This document shows, in pieces, positions 33,000 to 43,720 of a stretch of DNA of 64,000 nucleotides. The stretch lies in assembly GCA_964036315.1 (NCBI GenBank), contig OZ038487.1, forward strand, positions 50,395,219-50,459,218. Reading direction: 5' to 3'. Below the pieces are notes generated by a model. It did no database searches. It was given only the letters and a program-made list of their open reading frames with translations, and was not told the origin of the DNA. Made by a program: the position numbers and the translations under genes. The first letter of the stretch is position 1, and each line of letters opens with the position of its first letter. The stretch comes from Acanthosepion esculentum. Taxonomy: Eukaryota > Mollusca > Cephalopoda > Sepiida > Sepiidae.

Positions 33000-33129
33000 C
33001 CCTGCCATGCACCGACGGCTTACTGGTAGAAGTTCCGACTGATGCAAATTCAGTCGGGTTTCGATCCTAGCTAGAGGCAACCAGACTGATGAGCTGTGAA
33101 ACAGCGAAACAGTCTGTCTGTGGATGACA

Positions 33130-33130
<1 letters not shown>
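33000..33130 (+). mobile_element. tRNA-derived SINE with a hammerhead-like 3' part
   Basis: Head: CCGACGGCTTACTGGTAGAA, GTTCCGACTGATGCAAATTC, AGTCGGGTTTCGATCCTAGC, with a B box close to GGTTTCGATCC. The tRNA-like part runs straight into the hammerhead-like motif at 33081-33123 and then into a (TA)n tail. Only about 130 bp long without the tail. It belongs to a different SINE family from the one at 25.9 kb. Confidence 0.7.
33081..33123 (+). ncRNA. Candidate hammerhead ribozyme at the SINE 3' end
   Basis: CTGATGA (33086-33092), stem II GCTG/CAGC with loop TGAAA, GAAA (33106-33109). Stem III is ACA-GTC-TGT, followed by C at 33118, giving the classical GUC cleavage triplet. Stem I pairs CCAGA (33081-33085) with TGTGG (33119-33123) with one G-G mismatch. 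The G10.1-C11.1 pair is canonical here. The stems are short, so activity is uncertain, but every conserved core base is present. Confidence 0.55.

Positions 33131-33179
<49 letters not shown>
33131..33179. repeat. (AT)n microsatellite
   Basis: About 24 AT repeats, serving as the tail of the preceding SINE. Confidence 0.97.
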
Positions 33180-33182
<3 letters not shown>

Positions 33183-33965
33183 GGTAAATTGATAAATTGT
33201 CATCTAAATTATGCGAAAATTAAAATAACTCTGAGATCTCATTTTAACAGACATATTTACCAAAATTACACAAAAATATCTTGAAATACTAAAGAGTAAA
33301 TTCATTCAATAAAATTGCCATTGCCTTCAACCATGGCCTCCAGGCAACTTCGGAATCTTCTGCAACTCTTCTGGATGTTCTCCTTGTTTACGTTGGTGAA
33401 TGCTGCCATAATCCTTGCCTTCAGTTCATCTTTGATGTTACAAGGAGTTTTGTAGTCTCTTTCTCAACTGCACCCCACGCATAATAATCAAGGGGGTTGC
33501 AGTCTGGGAAGCTAGGTGGTCAGATGTAAGGAGTGATGTGGTTGCAGAAATTGTTTGACAGATATGACTGGATTGTGTGGCATGGCACAGATTCCCGTTG
33601 GCAGACATAGGGACACACGGCAGCACTACCATCTCCAGGCACTTGACACAGGCCACCATTTTGATTCTGAGGTCCACACCAACCAATTCAGGAATTCTTT
33701 TCTTATCAGAATAATCAGAGTTAGTTTTCCAAGCTGCTGTACCTTTGTAATCACCATTAGACTCATCCAATTTATTTCTGAATCCGCTGCACTGTCCTCA
33801 GATTGACACTCAAACACACTGAAATGTTCATATTGGAGCTTCCAGCATGAATGTCAAGCAGTAGACATGCCGTTTCCAAAGCAGAGTGAGTTGTGTCATG
33901 GTGCTCTTTTTCTGACAGACAGTGTCCAACTGCTCTCTCAAGTAGTTTGTAACACCCTATTTATC
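33180..33965 (-). pseudogene. Tc1/mariner transposase remnant with internal deletion
   Basis: Minus strand: a helix-turn-helix part (MNISVCLSVNLRTVQRIQ), LDESNGDYKGTAAWKTNSDY, SDKKRIPELVG, then a jump to IKMVACVKCLEMVVLPCV, a degraded PDLNPLDYYVWG-like region near 33500-33440, and the C-terminal tail FRSCLEAMVEGNGNFIE. In intact relatives more than 100 residues, including the first catalytic Asp, lie between PELVG and the ECL-VLPW block. Thus an internal deletion precedes or accompanies the frameshifts. The 5' end reads AGGGTGTTACAAACTACTTG near 33960. Confidence 0.8.
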
Positions 33966-33974
33966 ATCTCTCAG

Positions 33975-34360
33975 TTGTGTCTCTGTCTTCGGGCAGAGTG
34001 CACTCAGAGTCAAAGAACAGAGTTGCAACTGAGGAAAATTATACTGAGGTGCCTAGCCCTGGGGAACAGCTGGCTGAGTCTGTGCCCTCTCATTGCATCA
34101 GAGAGAGGGATTAGTGCTCGCATCGAGGCCAGCACAACTGACAGTTGTGAGGGCTGCAGGCAATTTTTGTTCCTAGCCTGAGTGTATGCACTAGTGTCCC
34201 CCCACCTTAAAAACTGACCTTGTGTCACAACTCGTCTTAGTTGGGAGACAGAGTAAATATCCAGTGCCCAACTGACCCTACTATACTGTGCAGTTGACAA
34301 AATCAAAAACAAACAACACACATATACAAAATTAAAAATATGGATTGTCGACAATTTACC
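33975..34360. other. LTR-like GC-richer segment, unresolved
   Basis: Contains CTTCGGGCAGAGTGCACTCA and, near 34220, TTGTGTCACAACTCGTCTTAGT...GAGTAAATATCC. This resembles the middle of the LTR at 61.1 kb (CTTGTGCCACATCTACTCTTGT...TAGTAAATAT). No ends or target duplication could be drawn. A (GT)n run follows at 34374-34399. Confidence 0.3.
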
Positions 34361-34373
34361 AATCATAACATAA

Positions 34374-34399
34374 GTGTGTGTGTGTGTGTGTGTGTGTGT
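34374..34399. repeat. (GT)n microsatellite
   Basis: Thirteen GT repeats. Confidence 0.95.
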
Positions 34400-34454
34400 A
34401 TGTAGGTGTAGATAAATTATTCATACAACTTGCACGGTTTATTGTATCCATTAT

Positions 34455-34640
34455 AATGATGTTGTAATGGATAGCAGCTTGAATTGAGGAATCGGAGAGC
34501 TGAGTTTGAATTCCAGTCAAATCCATTACATCCACTTACGCACTAATACCCTTGGGAAAGGTATGAATCCTCTTCTTCTTCTCCTAGCAGGAAAGACCGG
34601 GTTCTATAGCCTTGGATGGCAACTGGTCTACTGCAGAAAA
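34455..34640 (+). mobile_element. tRNA-derived SINE, 3'-truncated
   Basis: GTAATGGATAGCAGCTTGAA, TTGAGGAATCGGAGAGCTGA, GTTTGAATTCCAG, then the CACTTACGCACTAATACCCT and GAATCCTCTTCTTC body words as in 25939-26357. It stops after GGCAACTGGTCTA. The B box has decayed (GTTTGAATTCC). Confidence 0.85.
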
Positions 34641-35140
34641 GAAATGGTAACCTACTGTGGGCAAAAGTAGGCCTCATCAGTCATGTATCAAAAGATACAT
34701 GATCACTTATGCATGTATCACGCATGGCACATAACTGACTGACTGATAGTTACTTTGGTTTTTAAAAGAATTTGTTGTACTGCAATTGTGTTACTTGCAA
34801 CTAAAAAGATATTTTCTAGCAGGATGGGGCACCAACTCATTCTCAAACTGGTGGACTGGAAGAGGTCATCTGGTTCTCTGGACATCCAGGTGACCTGCAG
34901 ACAACTTCTACATTAAAGATGTAAATGAATAGCTCTCAGGCAAGATATGTGGAGGAAAACTGTCAGCTGCTCAGTTGTGCAGCAACCCCTCAATCACACC
35001 TGGTCATTAGACTGATGATGAGGATGATGACAGATGTGACCAGACAAAGATAGGTAAATAGATATGAACAGATGAAGCTAGACTGATAGCGATAAACTAA
35101 GCATTTACTTTTTGCTAATTTCTCCTATATGTGGAGTAGT
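34640..35140. other. No gene recognised
   Basis: Includes a 9-bp hairpin TCATGTATC-AAAA-GATACATGA at about 34684. No coding signal. Confidence 0.45.
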
Positions 35141-35144
35141 ATAC

Positions 35145-35770
35145 TAGATATCATTGAAGAAAGTGACATTTGCAAGCTAAGTTCATATTCCGACTTATTC
35201 TGTTATGTTCACTTTCTGTTATATTCCATGCTAATCGGAATATATACTTGAAAAAAAAAACAGTGGATAAAGTAAGTAAAGGTTTATAATAAGAATAAAG
35301 GTAACAGTTATGCACAAGGTCATTGCAAGTCAATCTAGTAGTGTGAGCTACTATTAGAAGGTAAGTATTTGTCACATAAATCTGAGTTGTACTCAACAGA
35401 TCTCAGCTAGACTCTGTAACTTTATCCTATAATAATTCATATAATATTCACATATTAGTATCATATTATGAAAAGAAACATAACGAATATGCATCTGTTG
35501 ACTTACAGATACTTATAGGTAGCTACTACCTATAGTGTAGTCACTCATGGGGGTGACAGGTTATTCCATTACATCACTTTCGTACTCATACTCTTGGAAA
35601 AGACATGAATCCATCTGACCCTGTGAAGATTTAAATAGCAGAGTAGACTAGGGTCTCTAGCCTTGAGTATCACTCAGTCTAAGAGAAGGAAAACTCTGAC
35701 TTCAAAACCATGGAGTAGGCAATGGAAAACCACTCCACCATCTTTCATGTGAAGCTATGGCAATGAATAG
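35145..35770 (+). mobile_element. tRNA-derived SINE split by a solo LTR
   Basis: The left piece 35145-35216 has the B-box region (CTAAGTTCATATTCC) and GTTATGTTCACTTTC. The right piece from 35577 reads CTTTCGTACTCATACTCTTGG, GAAAAGACATGAATCC, then CTCTAGCCTTGAGTATCACT and GAGAAGGAAAACTCTGA. Joining the two across one CTTTC copy restores the family sequence CACTTTC.T.CTAATACCCTTGG. Confidence 0.85.
35217..35576 (-). mobile_element. Solo LTR, 360 bp, with 5-bp target-site duplication
   Basis: Minus strand starts TGATGTAATGGAATAACCTG and ends ATGGAATATAACA. CTTTC flanks it on both sides (35212-35216, 35577-35581). Its two ends match those of the 531-bp LTR at 61063-61593; the inner parts differ. 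Signals: AATAA-type A-rich region near 35270. No internal retrotransposon part. Confidence 0.9.
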
Positions 35771-36828
35771 ATAATAAGGAAAAGGACTCTATAGAGACTC
35801 ATGGTCACCTATATGCTGGAAGGATATGGCATTGACAAAACATTTGGATGTGTAAGTTAAGATTTTCAAACTAACAATGGTGTCCAGGCTAAGTTTGTTA
35901 TAAAGAGAAGAATGCTAAAACTTCTCTTATCTCTTTACACATATTGCATAGATATTTTTGCCTCCGAGTTATGTGATTACATTTTTAAGTTTTAAGTGGG
36001 CAAGATGGCTATTCACTATTTGGTTTGATTAGACAAAAAAGAAAAGAAACAAAAAAAAAATGCATTTTTTTATCAAATATTTTGGTTTATGCGTGAGAGT
36101 GAATAAAGACATTACAAAAGTGTAGATTCAGTAAATGAATATTATGCATATAGATAAAGCATCAAAACAATTTTAAGCAGATTAAATATGAAACTAAACT
36201 CTAGATTCAAGAGAGTGCCACAAGGGAGAGAAATGCGATCTGTTGTTTACATGGGGGAGCCAGATTGTCTGGCTAAGGTTTTATTTTATAAATTTGTTTT
36301 CTTCTCCTACAAAATAAAAATAGGAAAAGTAAGACTTGTACAAAGAGAAAGTAAATTTATGGGTTACATTATTACAAGAATTATTTTTCTTGACAACTTT
36401 TTGGGATGATTCAGCTGCCAGTTAACAGAGTTTGTAAGATTCTGTCTTCTGAAAAAGATTATTGAAAACTTTACAATACAAAAGATTTTAAAAGTATATG
36501 AGTAATGAGAAATGCAATGAAACCCAAACACACATCAAAGGTTACCCAGAAAATAATGAATATATTAAATATATATATACCAAATAGATCTGTATTGTGT
36601 CTATATACCTTCCTTTTAATTTTTATATTAATGACAATGATCATGAAATTAAGTAGTATGATATATCCTATTATGTTTATAAAATAAAGTCATTAATGAT
36701 ATTAAAGCATCAAGGTGTTGGCCAAATTATGTTATATTAAAGATAGCTACTTATTAATTACAAAGCTTGAGAAACAAAGGAATAATATCAATAACATGCA
36801 TAAACATTATGACTAGTCTTTCCATATT
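35771..36828. other. AT-rich sequence, no gene recognised
   Basis: A 73-codon frame at 36188-36409 has no recognisable motif. No repeat family assigned. Confidence 0.45.
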
Positions 36829-37665
36829 TCTGCAATGTTACTGGGCTAGATCTGGAATCTCAGTTTCAGTCACTTTTTCACTGCTGTAACACAGACTTCT
36901 TTTACCTATTTAAAAAAAATATTTTCATGCTAACTGTTCAGGTGAACTTTTTTCTAGGGTACCTAGACTTTATGAAATTAAGCATACTAGGCAGGATGTG
37001 GCAAGTCTCTCACTGCTCTATTGCTACTTACATGGAAAGTGCTCAGATGAACTGCATTCTTTAGTTCCAGCAGGTCTAACCTTCATGACTAGGACCTGTC
37101 ATGCCACTTACATAGTAGAGCAAATCACCCACCTTCCCTCCACATTCTTTGGTGAGAAGTAAGTTCCACTCAAACAGCTTCTTTATAAACCATGTGTCTG
37201 TGAAACAGACACTCAAGTGGATGTTTCCCCAATCACTATAATCTTAACCTGTTCAAGTCTAGAGTTAACAGCTATCTTCCCTTCTTATCCATGTAATCCT
37301 CTACTTTGAATGGCCACAGGGCCTTCTACAGGGTAAAACTTATTGTTAGAAAAAAAAAACTAGATTGTTGGCAACATTATTTTAAAGTTGAAATGGCTGG
37401 ATATAACTGTAAGTTCTATGCTAATAGTTTCTTCTTACACTTCTTATTTGTGGAACTCACTTCCAAATTCTTGCTTCCCAGTTAACTTTGATCTTAAAAA
37501 ATTTAAATGCAATGTCAGTCATTATCTTCTGTCTTCTTAATTCCTGATCTTTTATTGTTCTTGCCTCTTAATAAAGTCCTTTTTTTCTCATATTCTTTCA
37601 CATGCAGTAACCCCTTTCTTCTCAGTGACTTTATTGGCTTGCTTTTACCCATTGCACCCTGTACA
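36829..37665 (+). mobile_element. Jockey/CR1-like LINE 3' part with a nested LINE of the second subfamily
   Basis: 36829-37000 encodes CNVTGLDLESQFQSL and RLYEIKHTRQDV. 37003-37345 is a fragment of the second subfamily (VASLSLLYCYLHGKCSDELHS, TRTCHATYIVEQITHLPS) ending in a short A run. From about 37375 the first element resumes (KVEMAGYNCKFYANSF), then the single KFKCNV-like segment and 3' end at 37665. The reading order shows insertion of the second into the first. Confidence 0.7.
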
Positions 37666-37669
37666 TGCT

Positions 37670-38350
37670 AAAAAAATAGCTTCATATGGCACAATACCAC
37701 AATTGTGCGCACTTGATTGAGGATTAACCTCAGTATCGTAGTAATGTCCTGCAAGTCAAACTTGCTGAACATTGTTCCATGATAGCTTTGGATTTTGCCC
37801 TTAACCCCACAAGGAGTCATTGGGGCACTGATATGCTGAGCTCTACACCAGATTACATTGCAGATCCTTCTTTGGAGTGCACAAGAATCATTCCAGAAGT
37901 CCACAGATATCAAAAACATAAAAGATTGACATATTTCCATTTTTTAAGATTGTAGTTATCAGGGAAGCATGTGAATGGAAGGGATTTCCACAGGTGGTAA
38001 GTGCGAGAAAAGATACTGTTGGCGTAGAAGTGGCAGTTGCATGTAGCTATTTTAACAGTAAACAGGTGGGACCTAGATGCCACTCTACTAGCATGCTTAA
38101 ATTCATGTAGCCAAGGCACCAGGGAAAAAAGATCATCAGTGTAGTTGCTATGAAAATATTTATAGAAAAGACAGAGGGAAGCCATTTAAGAAAGTGAGAA
38201 AGTGACTCAGATGCCAACTGAGGATGGATTACATTATAGATCCTTCTTTGGAGTGCACAAGAATCATTCCAGAAGTCCATGGATATCAAGAAACCCTGTG
38301 AAGCAAGAAAGTCTGATGGAAATTTTCTACAGAAATTCATGAAACCTATC
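37670..38350 (-). mobile_element. Jockey/CR1-like LINE fragment with a partial internal duplication
   Basis: Minus strand from 38350: FLISMDFWNDSCALQRRIYNVI, then LFYKYFHSNYTDDLFSLVPW, LHEFKHASRVASRSHLFTVK, FYANSIFSRTYHLWKSLPF, NLKKWKYVNL. Directly after this the segment FLISVDFWNDSCALQRRICNVI starts again (37930-37850) and continues into unrelated sequence. One stretch of about 75 bp is thus present twice in direct orientation. Confidence 0.75.
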
Positions 38351-38550
38351 GAAATGTTACTTGTGAGTCCATTTTGTCAGCACTGTCTGGATCATAATGG
38401 ACATCAATTTTCAAACATGCAATAGCTAAATATTAAGTGCGTGCATTTATAATAAATGACATATATTTGGTTCTAGTTACTTTAATTATTTCTTGAGAAA
38501 GTTTTAAAATGTGTATACATTTTGTTGAGACATCCTGTATATATCTAATG

Positions 38551-38774
38551 AGTTAAGGGAATTTTATTTTTAATCTAATATACTTGTATTACTTCAAACA
38601 TTTTTTTAGCAGATATCTGGATTTCAGTAGAACGTCCATTTTTTAAACAATGTCTGTTTCATCTACCAGCCTGTACATTCAAGAAAACTTAATAAAGAGA
38701 GACTCACAGTCAAACAAGTGATAAATGTTTGAAGTAATAAACATATGTTAGATTAAAAATAAAATCCATTAACT
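38551..38774. mobile_element. Foldback element, 52-53-bp arms
   Basis: Left arm 38551-38603 (AGTTAAGGGAATTTTATTTT...) pairs with right arm 38723-38774 (...AAAATAAAATCCATTAACT) at about 85-90 percent. The 120-bp loop has no coding potential. Part of an arm plus the following TCTTTAGAAATTGCTTTGTTTAT recurs near 53370-53440 and 59780. Confidence 0.75.
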
Positions 38775-38964
38775 CTTTAGAAATTGCTTTGTTTATGTTT
38801 CAGATATGAAACTGTGTAGATATGACTTTTGAAAAAAATCTGAACAAGATGTGCTTTAAGTAGAATAGGTAACATATGTACAATATTTTATTTTATCTGG
38901 CAACAAATATATTTTTACTGTATGATAATTAATATATTAGATTAGTAAATGTCTGGTCTTTATT

Positions 38965-39105
38965 TTTTTTTTTATGTATATCTGTTTGTCCTTTCTCCAC
39001 ACTGAAGTCTTTTTGTTCTCTTTCACTCCCAGTAAACTCTTGCATTTTAGTAGTATTATCGCCTTACTTGGGGTGAAATGATTAAAAAAAATAAAAAATA
39101 AAACA
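38965..39105 (+). mobile_element. LINE 3' terminus
   Basis: CACACTGAAGTCTTTTTGTT, CACTCCCAGTAAACTCTTGC, then TACTTGGGGTGAAATGATTA and an A-rich tail: the conserved 3' end of the Jockey/CR1-like family. Confidence 0.7.
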
Positions 39106-39574
39106 TACAATATGGAATAAAACGTTTTTTTAATGCTTATATAATGCTCAAAATACAGTATTTTTTTATTGCTCTAATCACTGAGGAAATTTTCTGGTAA
39201 GCAGTTTCTCTTCTACATTACATTTTAAAGCATTATAATTGGAAACTGATGATTCTGCAATTTGGGATTTTATTTTAAGTGACAAGCTGCCACCTTTAAA
39301 ACACTTTTGGGCAATATGGTAAGATTCTGTTTCATTTACTTCCTAAATTCTGGGAGCAGTATGATTGGCTTTGTTGTCCTGTTTAAAGTAATGCCCCCAA
39401 ATTACCAGAATCTGCCATTATAACATTTGAAATGAAAGGTACAAGTGAAAAGTATTGATAATATGATATAAATAACAATACTATTGATACAGTCAAATAT
39501 AGTCATTAGATTAGTTTCATAACATTTTGAGTCAAAGTCTATAAAAAAATGAAAATACTTTTGTTCTTCTATGT

Positions 39575-39800
39575 ACCACAGTGATCATGGCTCTCCAAAA
39601 CTTCTTCTTTCTTGCAGCTCTGAGCAGTTTTTCTCCTTTTGCTAAGGCTGCCACCCCACTATTCTGCTATTCATTCACACAAGCTTATGAGGTAGGTGGC
39701 TCCCAGCTTACCCCTCTCTTGTCATTGATATACCCAGTGAAGGTTAATTTTTCTAATCCCTCCTACTTCAAGGAATTTCAGCTGTCTATTCCTAATTTTG
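39575..39800 (-). mobile_element. RTE-like LINE fragment
   Basis: + strand CATGGCTCTCCAAAACTTCT, CTTCAAGGAATTTCAGCTGTC: the reverse complement of the RTE C-terminal coding region. Minus-strand readings with shifts include a LENL-like and an RQLK-like word. Confidence 0.6.
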
Positions 39801-39839
39801 TGGATAATCATTATTTTAAAAAAATTTTTTTTACTAATT

Positions 39840-39935
39840 TTCACCCACTACAAGGCCCGAAAGCCACTCAAGGTAGAGGGTTACTGTGTTGTGCTTTATT
39901 ATCATAAGAAAGGGCAAAAAGGGAAGTAGAGAAAA
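39840..39935 (-). mobile_element. 3' end of the second LINE subfamily
   Basis: + strand ACAAGGCCCGAAAGCCACTC, AAGGTAGAGGGTTACTG matches the ends at 41.77 and 48.96 kb and (more loosely) 30.38 kb. Confidence 0.5.
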
Positions 39936-39937
39936 AA

Positions 39938-40455
39938 ATTTCAGAGTTCTGACTGGGACATAAGAAGTATAGATTTGAAGTAGACTTTAGAAGAACCGGA
40001 AATCCAATTTTAAACATGGAAGAAGGGATAAACTGTTAGTCCTGTATAATAGACCAGGGGTGAATGTGAACCGGATGATAAGCAAGTCTACCTACTTCTA
40101 CTGGGAGAGGAAAAAATAATTACAGAATAAAGTTTCAGAGTTCGGGTGGAGACTCCAAAAGTACAGAGTTGAAGGAACCAGGAACCCAATCATAAACAGG
40201 AAACAAGTGATAAAGCTCTACTCTTGTTTAAAAAAACTCTGGAGAAGTATGAACCAGACAATAAACAAATCTATCTCTTCCTATTGGGGGAGGATAAAAA
40301 ATGAATATAATATATAGTGAAAAAAAAATTCAGGGTTCAGGCAGAAATGTTAGGAGTATAGAGATGGTGTAGACTTTAGAAGCAGAAACCCAATCCTAAA
40401 CAGGGAACAAGGGATAAACTTCTACACCTGTTCAAAAGACTGGGGAGTGTAATCT
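39938..40455. repeat. About 193-bp tandem repeat, 2.7 copies
   Basis: Units start near 39938, 40130 and 40325 with TTTCAGAGTTC or TTCAGGGTTC. Each includes AACCCAATC.TAAACA.G, AACAAG.GATAAA and TCTACC..CTTCTA-like words. Copies are diverged with small indels. Confidence 0.75.
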
Positions 40456-41038
40456 TCTTTAAGACTTCCTCATTGTTTACTTGCTTCATCCATGTAATTC
40501 TCAGTAGAACCACATTTTTGTTGCCTCCAGTTTTCTCATGTTGTATGGAGGGATTATCCAGCATTCCATGGCATATAAGAAAACAGATATCACAGCAATC
40601 CAGCACTCTTTTATTTGTTTCTAATAAAAATTTTCTGTTAAAACAAAAACTTTTGAACTTACAAGAAATATTTCTAAGTTCAGCCATTGATAATGTTTTA
40701 TGAACTGCATCTTTGTATTCTTTAAATAAAGTAACTGAAACTTTGTCATCTTATCACATTACAGTTTTGCTTTCATGAAATCAGAAGATTGATCATTTGA
40801 TTGACTTGACCATTTGTGAATTATTAAAAAAAATGATTTTTTTAAATTTTTGTGCATTCAGTAATAAAAATTGGAAGAGTAGTTTTCTGTATGTTTTTAA
40901 ATGCAGAAAGCTGTGTACTTATTCAGTGTTCTTGCCTCATTTGAGAAAAAATTCACTGAATTTATTTTTTCATATAAAATTAAAACTACATTGGATTTTC
41001 ATTACATTATTTTCACTACATTGTTTCATTATCTTTTA
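40456..41038. other. No gene recognised
   Basis: AT-rich; includes a TTCTTTAAGACTTCCTCATTGTTTACTTG phrase near 40453 that recurs at 41213 and belongs to an unnamed repeat. Confidence 0.45.
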
Positions 41039-41039
41039 C

Positions 41040-41645
41040 AGTAAGATACAGAAAGAGGATACCATGGACCAAACATGTGAGCAACAAAGTTTTGGATAAA
41101 AAGAAAACAAAAAGGAAATAGTGAGGGTTAAGTTTTCTATTACCTCCTTCCTCAAGGAATTTCAGCTGCCTCTTCCTGATTCTGTGCATAAGTGTTATTT
41201 TTTATCATCTTCTTTAAAACTTCCTCATTGTTTACTTGCTTTGTCCATTAAATTCTCCTTTACATTTTATTTTACATATCTCTTTTATTGTTTTTTCTCC
41301 ACACTAAAGTCTTTTCTCTTTCACTCCAAGTAACCTCTTGTATCTTAGTAGCATTACTGACTTGTTTGGGGTGAAATGATTAAAAAAAACATATAGTAAG
41401 AAGAGGTAGTTGAAATTTGGGGGGCATGTAATAAGGAAGGAGGGCTTGGAAAATCTGATGCTCATAGGACTGATTGAGGAAAAGAGGGCAGAAGAAAGCA
41501 GAGTGTAACATACTCGGTGAGCTTGATTAAATGTAAGGGTTTGGGAGAAATAGCAAAAAGACAAAATGTATTAAGAGCTACAATGTACAAGAAGAAGTGG
41601 AGGGCTACGTCCTGAAGGGGCATAGCACATAAAAGAAGTTTCCTT
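41040..41645 (+). mobile_element. RTE-like LINE fragment interrupted by a LINE 3' end
   Basis: 41045-41118 reads RKRIPWTKHVSNKVLDKKKTKRK. The next part of the same protein order resumes near 41395 (LKFGGHVIRKEGLENLMLIG, then EKQKDKMY-like and RRSGGL words). The 41119-41395 insert holds a short minus RTE piece and then a + strand LINE 3' terminus (TTTGGGGTGAAATGATTAAA). Confidence 0.65.
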
Positions 41646-41757
41646 ATCAAAATGTTAATAGTTTCCCAAACTATGGCATTAACTTTCACCTTTTACAAAG
41701 CAAATTGATTCTAAAAATAAATACGTTTTTATTTCATTTTTTAAATTTTTACTAATT

Positions 41758-42110
41758 TTACCTAAAGAGCCACTCAAGATAGAGGGTTACTGAATGATGT
41801 TGTATGAGGAGATACGAAGTGCAGTGTTTGAGGTTTAACCTGAGACTTGAAGAGGTTAAGAGTGTAATGATTTGGAAAACATCCTGTTGAGTGTCTGTTC
41901 CACAAAGTAGCAGTTCTTGGGAAGGTGTAAGGGGACAATAATTGTCTTCCTTTGGATTGGGGGTGAGGCTTCTGGCATCATGTGTCTGGTGGGCATGTGT
42001 GAATTCAGCCCCTTTACAAAACTGGCTTTTTAGCAGTTTGCTTTCATTCGTGGAACAGTTAACATCTTCCCAATTTCCTGAAGTCCACACACATTGAGAA
42101 CGGCCATTAT
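41758..42110 (-). mobile_element. Second LINE subfamily, 3' fragment
   Basis: + strand AAGAGCCACTCAAGATAGAG, GGTTACTGAATGATG, ACTTGAAGAGGTTAAGAGTG, AACATCCTGTTGAGTGTCTG, then GCATCATGTGTCTGGTGGGC. The same order as in 30380-30540 and 48955-49160. Confidence 0.65.
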
Positions 42111-42950
42111 GTTCCCTGCATTTTGCTGAGCAGAAAAGAGACCTTTGTCTCCAACTTCAGCAAGGGACTTTATTTCACTTTGTCAGGAAAACCAGAGAAA
42201 GTAAGACATTTGTGTTTATTTTCTTTTTGTACCTCAGTTCAGACATGCTTGTTCTTACAGTAACATGTATATTCATCTTTTTGGGGATACGTGTGTGGAT
42301 CATTTTAACATTTTTGTATAATATTTACTTAGTAAATGTTTTAATCATGTATGTGTGTTTATCTCATATTTCATTTCTGTTTATTCAGTGCTAGTGTATC
42401 AATAGATACACTAGTGCTAATATTAGTATCTGGTGATTGGGAAATGATCAAATATCTTTCCTAGCACCAGGTTGCCAGTAAATTATGACTGCCAAATAAA
42501 ATGATACTTACAAGGGGAATGAGAATGATTTGTCCCCATGTATTTAGCATGACAGGTCTTAATAGTAAAGGTCACGTAAGATTCGCTATGCCACTTACAA
42601 AAGGATGAATCATCCTCATTCTCCCTCTATTTCATTAGTAAGAAGGATATTATTATTATTATTATTATTATTAATGAAATTAGATTCGTATATAGACAGC
42701 ATGAACAAGTTGCAGTGCAGAATTTAATGAGTAAATCCATAATTGATATGCAGAAGATTGGGTTTTGGTGTGCAGTCAGGATTCTTTACAAAAAGAAAGA
42801 AAGAAAACAGAAAAATAATACTGAAATAATCCCAAAAGAATTTTTCTAATAAACCAGCTCAGTGATTATTTTATCACTCAACAGTATGGAATCTTTCAAT
42901 TTTTAAAAAAAGATACAGTTTTTTTATTTTTTATTTTTATTTTGGCAAGA
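42111..42950. other. No gene recognised; (ATT)n at 42649-42674
   Basis: AT-rich. A 10-bp hairpin CTAGTGTATC-AATA? pairs with GATACACTAG at 42391-42414. A nine-copy ATT run lies at 42649. No coding signal. Confidence 0.45.
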
Positions 42951-43049
42951 CATTCGAAATTATTTACAATTTATTTATATAGTCTGGTTTGTATTAACCC
43001 ATATCCTCCTGGGTTTTGTTTCAACTGACTTATTTTTTACCAGATATCT

Positions 43050-43605
43050 AAACTATAATTATATACTATACTTTTGGAAAGTGAAAAGGTTATTTTAAAG
43101 CTTATTTCATTCCCATATAAAAAAAAATGATCCATAATTTTTTTTTTTAGCTTGTCAACCTTTTGCAGGTTATTTAAAGCCAGAAAATATTTTTAGATTG
43201 TAAGAATTTTTTGGAGATAATAATTATTTTTATAGATACAAGTTCTACTAATTAATCCATAGCTGGTGGAGAAGAGGTGGATTCATACATTTCCAAAGGG
43301 TATTTGCATGTAAGGGAATATAATGAATCAAACTGGAATTGGAACTCAATTCTCCAATTTCATATTCTGAACTATTATCTGTTACATGACCATCATATCC
43401 AAGTTTACAGCACCTGGTATTCCCAAGTTGTCACCCATTTAGATACTGACCAGACTAGCTGTTGCTTAACTTTGGGATTGTATGAGAACTGTCATATGAT
43501 CCTAAGTTGAAAATGACTTATGATTCCACTGTAGTATTAATATTATTAAATATTAGGGTGTATTAAAAGTTTGTTTTTATAGACCTTTACACTAAGGCTC
43601 ATTTT
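43050..43605 (-). mobile_element. 5S rRNA-tRNA composite SINE, copy A
   Basis: On the minus strand from about 43495: AAGTTAAGCAACAGCTAGTC, TGGTCAGTATCTAAATGGGT, GACAACTTGGGAATACCAGG, TGCTGTAAACTT. This is the 3' half of 5S rRNA with the box C region. It runs into a tRNA-like part (GATGGTCATGTAACAG...GAGTTCCAATTCCAG) and then the common SINE body. Flanking 43085-43200 and 43500-43605 are also shared with copy B at 47.5-48.1 kb. Confidence 0.82.
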
Positions 43606-43720
43606 ATCTACAGAACTCAATTTTGGAAAGGGAAAATTTCACTGGCATATACTGAAGAATTTCCAACTTTTCATCTGCACTCAAGAAATTGCTAACTGCA
43701 AGTAAGATGGTCATAATATA

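Noticed and set aside
35012..35035. CTGATGATGAGGATGATGAC as a hammerhead core
   Set aside because: No GAAA box or stem II follows at a fitting distance.
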